Translations under genes and position numbers: made by a program | The notes under the pieces: generated by a model | The model's input: the letters and a program-made list of their open reading frames with translations, nothing else | Database searches by the model: none | What the model was told of the DNA's origin: nothing | DNA from: Mya arenaria | Lineage: Eukaryota; Mollusca; Bivalvia; Myida; Myidae | Assembly (NCBI RefSeq): GCF_026914265.1 | Contig: NC_069133.1 | Location: 32,328,776-32,392,775, forward strand | Reading direction: 5' to 3' | Length of the DNA: 64,000 nucleotides | Part shown: positions 23,413 to 34,689 of the stretch, piece after piece | Numbering within the stretch: position 1 is the first letter of the stretch | Layout: each line of letters begins with the position of its first letter

Positions 23413-24180
23413 TCCACAGGTGCAAATCACTTCTTACGGCTATATATTGACATTGCAACTTTTGCAAACCTAAGTATTTGAACTTTTGCTTTTTGTTTTA
23501 AAATACTTCCCACAGGTGCAAATCACTTCTTACGGTTATATATTGACATTGCAACTTTTGCAAACCTTAGTATTTGAACTTTTGCTTTTTGTTTTAAAAT
23601 ACTTCCCACAGGTGCAAATCACTTCTTACGGTTATATATTGACATTGCAGCTTTTGCAAACCGTAGTATTTGAACTTTCGCTTTTTGTTTTAAAATACTT
23701 CCCACAGGTGCAAATCACTTCTTACGGCTATTGACATTGCAGCTTTTGCAAACCTTAGTAATTGAACTTTCGCTTTTTGTTTTTAAATACGTCCCACAGG
23801 TGCAATCACTTCTTACGGCTATTGACATTGCAACTTTTGCAAACCTTAGTATTTGAACTCTTGCTTTTTGTTTTTAAATACTTCCCACAGGTGCAAATCA
23901 CTTCTTACGGCTATTGACATTGCAGCTTTTGAAAACCTTAGTATTTGAACTTTCGCTTTTTGTTTACAAATACTTCCCACTGGTGCAAATCACCAAAGTT
24001 TGCACACCTAAATATTTGAACGTTCGTTTTTTGCTAAGAAATACTCTGCATAAGTGCATCCCTCATAATGGCTATTGGCTCAACCACTTTTACACAACTT
24101 TGTTTTTGAAGTTTCGATTTTTGCTAACAAATACTTTGCACAGGAGCTAATCACTCTTTAAATAATGACTATTAACACCA
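23413..24180 (+). repeat. ~91-96-bp tandem repeat, about 8 copies
   Basis: The unit contains ccacaggtgcaaatcacttc, ttgacattgca, cttttgcaaacc and tatttgaact. Copies decay from left to right. One variant lacks about 5 bp (tatat). Confidence 0.9.
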
Positions 24181-24529
24181 ACTTTTGCTCATTTTAGTAT
24201 TTTAACTTTCGAACATGTTGAACAAACTTTGTACAGGTGCATTTTAATCTATTTGATCAACCATTGACACAACAACTTTTGCACTCCTCATAATTAAACT
24301 TTCTGCATTTTGACACCAATATTAACACGATGTGCACATTAATACACAGATTTCTTTTAAATACATTATTTTAACTTTGTATGTGTGAATTTAAACACAA
24401 TCAGTAATTATGTAGCTAACTTTGTACAATTATGTTTCATTTCTTTTTGTAAAAATGCGGTATCATTATAAAGATCATTTGAAATGTTAATTTGATATAC
24501 ATGCTATTGTTGCTGATTTCGTAATATCG

Positions 24530-25560
24530 ATCACCAGTAAAATTTTGCCAAATTGTTGTCTAGTCTTGATAGTTAAAGGCAGCTGTTAACTGATTTTCAG
24601 TATTGATCTCCAACAGCAATTTGGCCAAACTGTTGTATAATCTCTGACCGTTGAAGACCACAGTTTGATTTACATGCTATTGTTAACTACTCTTCAGTAT
24701 TGATCTCCCACAGTAATTTGGCCACACTTATACTTGTATAATGTCTGACGGTTGAAGGCCGCAGTTTGATTTACATGCTGTCGTTAACTACTTTTCAGTA
24801 TTGATCTCTTACAGTTATTTGGCCCAACTGTTGTATTATCACTGACGGTTGAATTCCGCAGTTTGATTTATGTGCTATTGTTAACTACTTTTCAGTATTG
24901 ATCTCTTACAGTTATTTGGCCACACTGTTGTATACTGTCTGACGGTTGAAGGCCGCAGTTTGATTTAAATGCTGTTGTTAACTGATTTTCAGTATTGATC
25001 TCCAACAGCAATTTGGCCAAACTGTTGTATAATCTCTGACCGTTGAAGACCGCAGTTTGATTTACATGCTGTTGTTAACTACTCTTCAGTATTGATCTCT
25101 TACAGTTTTTTGGCCACACTGTTGTATAATGTCTAACGGTTGAAGGCCGCAGTTTGATTTACATGCTGTTGTTAACTACTTTTCAGTATTGATCTCTTAC
25201 AGTTATTTGGCCCAACTGTTGTATAATGTCTGACGATTGAAGGCCGCAGTTTGATTTACATGCTGTTGTTAACTACTTTTCAGTATTGATCTCTTACAGT
25301 TATTTTGCCAAACTGTTGTATACTATCTGACGACTGAAGGCCGCAGTTTGATTAACATGCTTTTGTTAACTACTTTTCAGTATTGATCTCTTACAGTTAT
25401 TTGGCCCAACTGTTGTATAATGTCTGACGATTGAAGGCTGCAGTTTGATTTACATGCTGTTGTTAACTACTTTTCAGTATTGATCTCTTACAGTTATTCG
25501 GCCCAACTGTTGTATAATGTCTGACGATTGAAGGCCGCAGTTTGATTTACATGCTATAAA
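24530..25560 (+). repeat. ~97-bp tandem repeat, about 10 copies
   Basis: The unit contains cagtattgatctcttacag, ttatttggcc, aactgttgtataatgtctga and ggccgcagtttgatttacat. Copies are 85-95% alike by eye. Confidence 0.95.
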
Positions 25561-26573
25561 TTCCTGTTTCTTAATATTGCAGAAGCAATTTTACCTTTTA
25601 AGGTCAAATTACCGAACAAACACACACATTCATGTACTATTATAATAATTGATTTTCCCCTGTGAGATATCTGTTTTACTGTAATAGCTGTTGCATGTTT
25701 CTTCGTGTTCTTCGAATATGATCATTTCACACATTCATTTTCTTACATGTCTGTTTTAAACATTTTCTTTAGTTTTCAATAACTATTTGCCAATGTATAA
25801 AGCTGTGTATAAAGTTGCGTTTTTGTTCTCTTAATGAATGCTCATAATTTCACTCTATTGTATACCAACCTTTCCGTTGAACTTTTGTTCCACAATGATA
25901 ACATTCATTTGTGGAAACAACTATTTTTTTCCATTTATAAGACTTTTCAATAATCCTTTCCTATTGCTTTAAAAATTCTGACATGATCATTCCCATTCGT
26001 TATCGTCGCCAAAATTGCAGTCAAGCGTCGTACCCACTGAGCTTAGTCCAAATAATTGTACGTTGACGGATTTTTTTTTACGATTTTTAATATGGCTAAT
26101 ATTTCATGTACAAATTGTTTTGTAACAAAAGTGGGCAGATGGTCCGATCGGTATTCCGGGTTAAAGCATATTACGTCCATAAAATATCATTAAAAAACAA
26201 GAAATATTAATAGATAATGTTATTTTATATAAGTTCCGTACACAAAAAATAAATATCCAACGAATGATTATGAGTTTGATGGGGTTTTCTTCATTTCATT
26301 CTGTCAAAACATAACGCAAGGCTGCAGTTCGCAGTTTTACAATATTCGGGACACTTCGGTGGCCGTTTCAATGTATATTTCTTAAATCCGTCTTAAAGTA
26401 AAATAAAGCTTGAAAGATATCCTGCATTATTTGAATACGATTTGTGAACTCGTCCATATTTGCATTGTATATATGTTATAAAATGAACCTAGGCTGATTA
26501 AAATTTCCATGTCTCAGTACTGAAACCGCCCATTTCACAAAACACTATCTTTACATTGATAGGGATCGTTTTA
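25561..26573. other. Right part of the element, nothing recognised
   Basis: AT-rich with no ORF or array. It ends at the GAGCGAGCC boundary. Confidence 0.4.
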
Positions 26574-26589
26574 GAGCGAGCCTTTTTTG

Positions 26590-28650
26590 CTGTGTCCTAC
26601 AACATTTTTGTACTTGTTAGAGTAAACAGGCAACACTAAATATCAAAAATGGTCCGTCATTGATTCATTGACACTGTATTTTAAGGATTTAAGAAATAAC
26701 GACTTGGTAATTTCCGGGTATGTCGCCATATTTTAGTCTGGCGTTTTGTACGTAGTGTTATCACCAACTTCATGGGTAAAAAACACACATTTAAATAGCT
26801 TTCTTTCGGAAGCACAGGTATCAGTGGTTTGACAGACACACTCTTTAACGTATAGGTATTTTTTTACAATTCTGAGTATGTGACTTAGTAGGTTTATTTG
26901 TCCTATAAAATTCATTTGAAAAATACAGCTTGTGTAATCGAGAAACAATTTGACAAACATGAAAACATTTCTATTTGTCCACATTAGTTTAATGCTTCGT
27001 AGTAACACCGTTGTCCTGATGAATCTAAATCGCCATATATTTTCCAGTCGAGTGTCTGCGCTTGTTATGAAATTAATGCATCTCACATATAGGTTATTAG
27101 GGCAAACACCTTTCATTTTCAATAAAACAATGAGCGATACAATTCCCCCTGTTTGTCTGTGTGCACATCAAAGGTGGTTATTAAAGCCATTACGGTCGGA
27201 TGCCTGACGGTAGGAATTAAGCGTCTGGTTCGTGGAATAATTGAACACCTTTAAATTCAAGTGTATATTGCAAAAGTTAAGAAAGTAGACATTTTAGTTA
27301 CCTTGACCGATATGCACAAGGTTTGATTCAAATGTGTTACGTAAACGATGTACAGTATACACTGAAACGTGCAAATTTACGTATAATGGCATGCTATAAT
27401 ATCTTTGTTCTTATGAAAAGAAAGAATATGGCATCATATTATTAAAAAGGGACAGAATTGCCGTTTGTATTAACTTATCATTTTTCTTAACATATAGTTT
27501 TGTTAAGACCTTGTTTCGAACATGAATAATTCCTTTTCGTTTATTTACAAGAATCATGAAAATCGAATTTGAAAATAAGGTGTTTTAGTAAAGAGTCATA
27601 TTAACTCAGTTGAATATATCCACTGTCGTTGACAGTGACTTAATAATGTGTTTCCGTAGTAAATATAATTCATTGTTTTAATATTAAAAAACCCAATAGT
27701 GTTCACGAGTTTACCTGTGTCTATCGTTAATTGATTTTTGAAACTTTAAGGTATCACCTACACACTTTTTATATTGTATCATTTGGAAGGTTTGTAAGTA
27801 CAGAAAGAGTAAAAATAGACAGAGAACAGTATAACATAAGTATATCAGTAAAAAGCATATGACTAGATTGAAATATAACTCCCGTATGACAAGAAGGGCC
27901 AACTTGTGTGGTTTATATCACGCAATTAACTTTTATTGATATATTAAATGAACGCGTGTAATGTGTAAGTGTCTGTTCTACAGATGTTAAGGCGTTTTCA
28001 ACGGTTCATTATGGCCTAAAAGAACATATCCCCTAACAGGTATAATTTTTTTTGTTAGAACTTACAGCTGGATTATTTCATCATGGTATTAAAAGTCCAA
28101 ACGGCTAAGCAGTAACTGTGATAGTTAATTTACAGAAAACATGTTAATCTTGCAGGTTATAAGTGCATGTGGGCATTTTATATGGATTGTTTCCGATTGG
28201 TTAATCGCATAAAAGAAGAAGAATGTTGGTATTCATCTAGCTGAATTCATTTGACAATGCTGAACATCAAATAAATTCAACAAAACTCAGATTTCTATAT
28301 TTTCGAGATCACCAGCAGTTTGTATTTTGGAAATTATTTGTCTGTAACGCAAACATTTTGCAAGATTGGAAAATTAATTTGTAAAAAATAAAATCCAATC
28401 ACTGATAAATCCGCAATGTAAGCCGGAAATCGGTGCGTTGGGTTTAAATTATGAATTAAGATTTAATGTACTTTTAAAAAAACAATCAGGTATCGGGCAG
28501 TTTTAGATATATCATATTAAGTCCATTCCAATGACCTTATTTCATATTTGCTGCTTAAGTCATGTTTAGACCCATTTTGACTTGTCGCGGTTCAGATTTA
28601 TACTTACATGATATGTATTTCATGAAGCAACATTTAAATCGCATTGTAGA
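26590..28650. other. Intergenic, nothing recognised
   Basis: Short ORFs on both strands around 26733-27207 show no family motif. The remainder is AT-rich. Confidence 0.4.
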
Positions 28651-28804
28651 ACATAATAATAATAATAATAATAATATCTTTATTTTAAGAAGGTGACATA
28701 TTAAGATCATGTACAAAACTACAGAATCTTATTTTCGATATGGCCCTCTGAAACAGAATGAAAATATGGCAAATAATCATAAGACAAACATGAAGACGAT
28801 GCTA

Positions 28805-28885
28805 ACAACGATGACGATGATGATGATGATTATAAGTATGCTGTTGATGCTGACGATAATGATGCATATGATGACATGATGATGT
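28805..28885. repeat. Imperfect GAT/GAC microsatellite in the retrotransposon 3' UTR
   Basis: Repeated gatgatgat and gacgat words lie inside the 3' UTR of the element. Confidence 0.7.
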
Positions 28886-28952
28886 TGAATCAATATTAGA
28901 CAGATACTCTCAGTTAAATATAATTATGAATAAAACATCACAATTTGTATAA

Positions 28953-31425
28953 TCACAAGTTTCCTATGAGGTACTGTTTGACCTTTATTTTATACGAATT
29001 AAAGTTTTTTGATTCTCGTATTTCCAAAGGTATATTATTCCAAACAATTCTGCTGTAATATGTAAACGATGCTTTCATATAATTAGTACGAGGTCTAGTT
29101 TGTAAAACAATATCTTTGTGTGCCATTGATCTTAGCATATATACATTATTGTCTGAAACTGTTACTAATTCTGACATATATGATGGAGCCATGCTATTCA
29201 ACGTCTTGTAAACTAATACTGCTGCGTGGTATTTACATCTATCCGAGAAGTTTAGCCATTTTAGTTCTTTAAATAGATTTGTTGATGAATCTCGTTTAGA
29301 TTTACCAAGTATGATTTTTGCAATTCGTTTTTGTAAGTTATTTATTTTATTCACATATGAATTGGTTCCCTTGCCCCAGACCAAGCAGCCGTAATCAAAA
29401 TTTGGCAGAATATATGCATTGTAAAACATTCGTTTTGTATCAGGTGTGAGGAAATATATTATATTTTTTAGAAGTGCAATTTTCTTATTCAGATTTTTAC
29501 AAACATAATCGATTTGCACATGCCAGTTTAGTGTATTATCTATATACAACCCTAATAACTTTTGCACAACAACATTGACTATTTGAACATCATTAATACA
29601 AAGTTCAAGATTCCCAGTGTTTTTTAATTTATTTGCAGACCCTATTAACATGCATTTAGTCTTGGAAGGATGCAATGACATATTATTTAGTTGACACCAC
29701 TTATTAACATAATTTAAATGATGTTGTAATTTATTTTGAATATCCGTCAACTGATATCCAGATTCATAAAGTGTTGAGTCATCTGCATATAGATCTATAT
29801 TTAATGTTGGATGCATAACTGCAATATCATTTATGTATAAAATAAAAAGCAAGGGTCCCAGTATGGAACCCTGGGGTACCCCAGATGTAACAGTGAGTTT
29901 TTGCGATTTAATTTTGCCAATCTTTACAATTTGGTTTCTATTTTCAAGATATGATTTAAACAAATTCAATGCTATTTCAGAAAAATGATACAGTTTCAAT
30001 TTATAAAGAAGAATTTCATGATCAACTAAATCGAAAGCTTTTCTCAAATCCAAAAATATCGCACCAACTAGTTTACCACTGTCAACATCTTTAAGCCAAG
30101 TATCTATAAGTCTTATTAGAGCAGTGTTACATGAATGGTGTTTTCTAAATCCAGATTGTGTTTTGTGTATGACATCGGTTTTCTCAAAGTACAACTGTAC
30201 CTGTGTCGCTATATGCCTTTCAAAGATTTTTGATATAGTTGGGAGTATTGAAATGGGGCGGTAATTATTGGGGTCCTCTTTGTTGCCCGACTTGAAAATT
30301 GGTATTACTCGTGCTTCTTTCAGTTTATCAGGGAAAACTCCATGCGCTATACTACTGTTGATAATTGATGCTATACAAGGTGTAATAGTATCACCACATT
30401 GCTTCAAAATTTTGGGGCCTACTCCATCTATGCCTGTGGCCTTTCCAACATTTAATTTATCAATAATAGTATGGACTTCATAAGGGGTAATATGTTTAAT
30501 CTCAAACCTATTTGTACCTAGTTTTGTATCTAGAATATGTTTTAAGTTTCTAAAATTTGTATTCAAAAACTTTGTTTTATTTATAATGTTTGAAATGCTT
30601 ACAAAATGACTGTTTAATTCGTTTACAATATTTGACGAATCTTCAACCGGAAATTCATTAAATGTCATTTTATGAGGTAATGCTGTCACAGTTGATTGAT
30701 TCAAATGTGAAATATCTTTTAGATTTTTCCATAAATATGTCGGATTTTTATTGTCTTTTATTGCATTGTTGAAAAAATTCTTTTTACTTTTCTTTATCAT
30801 AGAAGTTACTTTATTTCTAAGTATTTTATACTGGTCTATGTTGCCAGTTTTTCGGCATTTATCCCTGTGATTTATTATAGATATAATTTCCTCAGTAAAC
30901 CAATCAGGCTGATTCTCGCGTTTCACACGTTTATCTTTGACTGGGGCATGTTTAGATAAAATGCCATTTAGAATTTCATAAAATCTTTTCAGTGCATCAT
31001 TGGAATTTGACAATGAGTCTATTTCATCCAGTCCTGAAAACATCAATTCTGCCTGAAAAGCTTCTTTTTCAAATTTCTTAAAAGATCTATATTGTATAAC
31101 TGTATGGCTATTAGGGGCCAATTTTGGTAATTTGTCTGTAATAGAATGTGTGAAACAAACGGGAAAGTGGTCACTTAGTGATAAGTGAGACACACACCAT
31201 TCAGTTACATGATTACTCATATTCGTATATAAATGATCTATTATAGTAGAGTTATTTTTTGAAATTCTTGTTGGTGATTTGATTAATTGTTCCAAGCCAT
31301 ACTTCGTGGTAAGATCTGCCCATTTAGTGTTGTTATATTTGCCACTTTCCGGCGAATAATTGATATTAAAATCTCCAATTAAATGAATTACACGTGTGGT
31401 ATGTAGCAGACATACTCCATTCGAA
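28953..31425 (-). CDS. Endonuclease (C-terminal part) - reverse transcriptase polyprotein, 5'-truncated
   Basis: Just upstream of the first possible start, the same frame reads VIHLIGDFNINY, the GDFN motif of an APE-type endonuclease. This is followed by SDHFPVCF, the SDH motif. The RT domain follows: NNYRPISILPTISKIFE, QSGFRKHHSCNTALIRL, FLDLRKAFDLVDH, the GVPQGSILGPLLF block and YADDSTLY with the catalytic Asp pair, then the thumb and a C-terminal helical region ending QYLIGNL. No RNase H or zinc knuckle is seen at the C terminus. By motif style it belongs to the Jockey/CR1-like group of non-LTR elements; the exact clade needs a tree. The N-terminal endonuclease residues and any ORF1 are missing, so this copy should be immobile by itself. 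Confidence 0.9.
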
Positions 31426-32525
31426 GGTGTTCTTCCTAAGAGATGCAGAGAAATGCTGCTTTTGAATAGTATATCATTTTAAGTCATAACAATCGGGCCA
31501 TTAACTCAATTTTAAGTTTTAAGAGTTTCTCAGAAAAAGACCTTAAATGATGAAAGTATAAATTTCCTTCGAAGGATTTTTTAATACTAATCGAAGCATG
31601 ATTATTTGATAAGTCATAAAATTAGATTGAACTAGATTATGTGCAGGCGCACATACTCCCGGGAAAACTTCGATTTTGAAAAATGAAATCTTTAAATTGC
31701 CTATGCGGCGTTCACACAGTCCGGATTATGGCTCCCGGTAGAGATCCGACAGCGATACGACACGAAAAGTGAAAAAGTCGGATTACTTTCGGCAATGATC
31801 GGGAATGCCCTATCATTGTCTGAACGCAGTCGTATACGTTTGTAACAGATTCCCATTGATCGGGAATGGTTGGGTGAGGTCGGCTAAACACTCCCGACAG
31901 TTAGGTTCGTCCCGTAACATTCAGAAAACTAATTTCGTAAAGTCAGATTACAATAGTCATCGTATCGGTAGTGTATTACCATGCGAAGGATAAAAATCGG
32001 ATAGGACACCGACGCCGCCACCGACGCCGCCAAAAAGTTTTTCATTGCCCTGTCTTGCCGATTGGATCCAGGTTGCGTCAAGATCTTCTGTCAGAATCGG
32101 TTTACTGTCTGATTACTCTCTGATCTCTGTCGGAGCGCATTCGGGAAAATCGAGACTCTGTCGTGTCAGATTCGGTAGTGTATTACCATGCGAAGGATAA
32201 AAGTCGGATAGGACACCGACGCCAAAAGTGGAACATATATGATGCCTTTTCAGCCGACATTAGTGGTGAACATATTGTGTTGTCTAATGAGAAGGCAGTA
32301 TTCTTTAAATACATTAATTTCAGTATTTCAGCAGTGAGCGAACTGGTAGATATTACCAGTGGCTGGCCGACCTAGTGGGCAGTGTTCACATTCGTATGTT
32401 GACGATTAAAAAGTTAAATGTTGTTGGTGTGTACATACATGTATATGTTTTTAAAGAAAATGAATGGTTATGCGACTGTGTTGCATCAAAGCATTTATTT
32501 TTTCAAGTACATACTTTAACAACCT
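31426..32525. other. Intergenic with a 50-bp direct duplication
   Basis: The segment tcggtagtgtattaccatgc plus gaaggataaaa and ggataggacaccgacgcc occurs at 31964-32016 and again at 32172-32223. The surroundings are GC-richer than the flanks (ccgacgccgccaccgacgcc), suggesting old transposon sequence. No ORF is supported. Confidence 0.5.
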
Positions 32526-33290
32526 TTAACCATTACTTAAACCCCAGTCACATAGGGCCGTGTTCCCAAGGTGAAAATTCCAGAATGCCAATTTGCACGC
32601 AATAGAATCGCATGAATCGCCGCGGCAACGCAGTGGCATCGCCAGTGAACGCGATAAATCGGCGTTTGCATGACATTGAACTCAATAAAATAGTATAAAG
32701 GATTGATATATGCAAATATACATTCATTCCAGTATGACTGATGTACAACAGCAAGCACGGTAATTGCTTGGTTATATGCAGGTCCAGCAGATCCAGGATG
32801 ATACAGCATCTTTTGTACTTGTTGACTATTGATATCACGTTCAATTGTCTTTCTCTGCCTTCTTCACCTTTCCGGCTCATTTGGCGGGTAAGGTCTCAAC
32901 TATTCGAGAGGAGAACTTGTGGAGATTTTTATAGGTAGTACAAAACAACACACCGTCAGCGCAGTGTGAGTGCTGTGAAAGCTTAGTGTACATGCAGTGC
33001 GCGCGCAATGACAGCTCGATGCAGGCAGTGGAAGCGCCGTGAGAGCGTAATGAGGGCGCAGACTAGAACTCCGTAGGAACGCAGTAGAACGCCGTTGAAC
33101 TCCGTAGGAACGCAGTAGAACGCCATGGAGCTCCGTAGAAACGCCAAGGTCGCCGTGAGAACGCCGTGACATCGCCATCTTCTTAAAAATGTCAACATTT
33201 CCTGCGATCTCACTGCCCTCTGGGAAATTTAACTACGCCGTGCAATATCAGTGGCAACGCGGCTAGGTGTGACATGGGTTAGTGGGTTAA
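32526..33290. mobile_element. Candidate non-autonomous TTAA-flanked (piggyBac-like) element
   Basis: Both ends are TTAA followed by CC(C), and the ends are imperfect inverted repeats. Inward from the left: ttaacc...aaccccagtcacatagggccgtgtt. Inward from the right: ttaaccc...aacccatgtcacacctagccgcgtt. The internal part is GC-rich and repetitive (aactccgtaggaacgcagta twice, plus many aacgccgtga-like words) with no transposase. A related inverted piece lies at 51505-51690. piggyBac elements use TTAA targets and CC(C) termini; the assignment rests on that alone. Confidence 0.45.
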
Positions 33291-34685
33291 AGCATAAAGG
33301 TTCTTAGTTGCACGGTACACCTTTGATGCCAGGTAATGGGCTGCAAGTGTGTCTCCGTATACCAACGTGCAGCAATATGTTATATGCAAGTACATCAGTC
33401 CTTTAATATGCCCTAATTTATCGTAGTTGCGCTAATCTGAATTGATGATAGTTAACGCCTGCGAAACTAAAGACACTATATCACCAGCTGAATGTTAAAA
33501 TCGTTTTATTTTTTCTTAATGTGCATCATCATTTAACATCATTTGTTACAGTTTATAGCCTTGAATTAATTAATGTCGAATTTATTATACTACAAACTAA
33601 TTAGAATTCACTGGCATTATTGTCAAATCGTACTTCATATGCATTAGTTCAAGGACATCATTAATTACTCGGTTTAAAACAAATCACCTCAGTAGTAATA
33701 ATTTTAACGTGATTTTTTTTTTTATTGTTGCAATGGTTATTTGACCAGTTATATTCCCGAATTTCACCTTTATCAATAAATCAATAAAAATATTTCAATG
33801 AAACACAGAAGAAATGTAAACTTGTTTCGAAATCTCGCAGCTGACATTTTAAGAAATTTAAAATTCTCATTTTTTATTAGATTGTTTAAGGGCCATTCAA
33901 AGTCAAATGTTTAGAACACTTCTTTATTACAAACATGTAATAACTGACTGACCATGTATCCAGACTATGATATCATGATTTTTTTTCAGACAATTGGTTG
34001 TTTCGTTTTGATTAAATATCTTATTCCTTTTAGAATAATTTAGAATAATTAATAAATTGGGCGTTTTATAGAAATAATAATATTTTGACCTGCTGTTGAA
34101 AGATTGACAAATGGACAATAACAACATAGTGCATTTCTGTAATCAACCAATGGTTGTTAATGAACACAATAGGATTTTTATTACTAAGCATTTATCAAAA
34201 ACAACAATCAAGATTGCTTATGATGCCTATTTACTGAATTGACTCTTAAAAGCGGAGATGTGAGTAACAAGTTGCCAAAAACTGGATAATTATCTCATCA
34301 TTTTCAATTAAAACTCTGGAACAAATAACGGATACCTCATTTTATTACCATGTAGAAATCTACTACACACGTACTCTTGAACGACTCGAACTTTCGTTTG
34401 GCTTAACCTCTGCTTCTATTTGGCGTCCGATCAAATCGTAGCAAAGGAATGACGTCACATTGATTTTCCCTGATGAATTTCCTTGCAGTGTGTCAAATGC
34501 ATCTTGTCTTGATGTGATAACACTTCTTAACAAGTGGTCTAGAAAATACCTAAAGTTACATTGTGTTTGTTTGATTAAAATAAATGTGGCGCATATTGTC
34601 TACTTCTGTTTCGGTGGTTGTTCTTAACATTTAGTAGTCAGTAAAGTTAGTATGATACATGGTCGCCTGTCTGTGTTGTTAGAAC
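33291..34685. other. Intergenic, nothing recognised
   Basis: AT-rich with no supported ORF or repeat. It leads into the 40/41-bp array. Confidence 0.4.
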
Positions 34686-34689
34686 GTAG

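Larger units (their letters stand above)
22557..26582. mobile_element. Probable non-autonomous element bounded by GGCTCGCTC / GAGCGAGCC and filled with tandem arrays
   Basis: The left edge has GGCTCGCTC-CACA-GAGCGAGCC (22557-22578), followed by six T. The right edge has GAGCGAGCC (26574-26582), also followed by six T. The ends are thus 9-bp inverted repeats about 4 kb apart, and also a direct repeat of GAGCGAGCCTTTTTT. Between them lie three unrelated tandem arrays and no ORF. No target-site duplication was evident. A tandem-repeat-bearing MITE or Helentron-like element is possible, but the class is undetermined. Confidence 0.4.
28655..31425 (-). mobile_element. 5'-truncated non-LTR retrotransposon with (ATT)n-type 3' tail
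   Basis: The element reads on the minus strand. It starts within the endonuclease domain near 31425 and ends in an AAT/ATT trinucleotide run at about 28655-28675. The 3' UTR (28676-28952) contains a GAT-rich stretch (28805-28885). 5' truncation is the usual outcome of target-primed reverse transcription. The coding part is a single frame with no internal stop over about 2.4 kb, so the insertion is young or the ORF is still intact apart from truncation. Confidence 0.8.
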
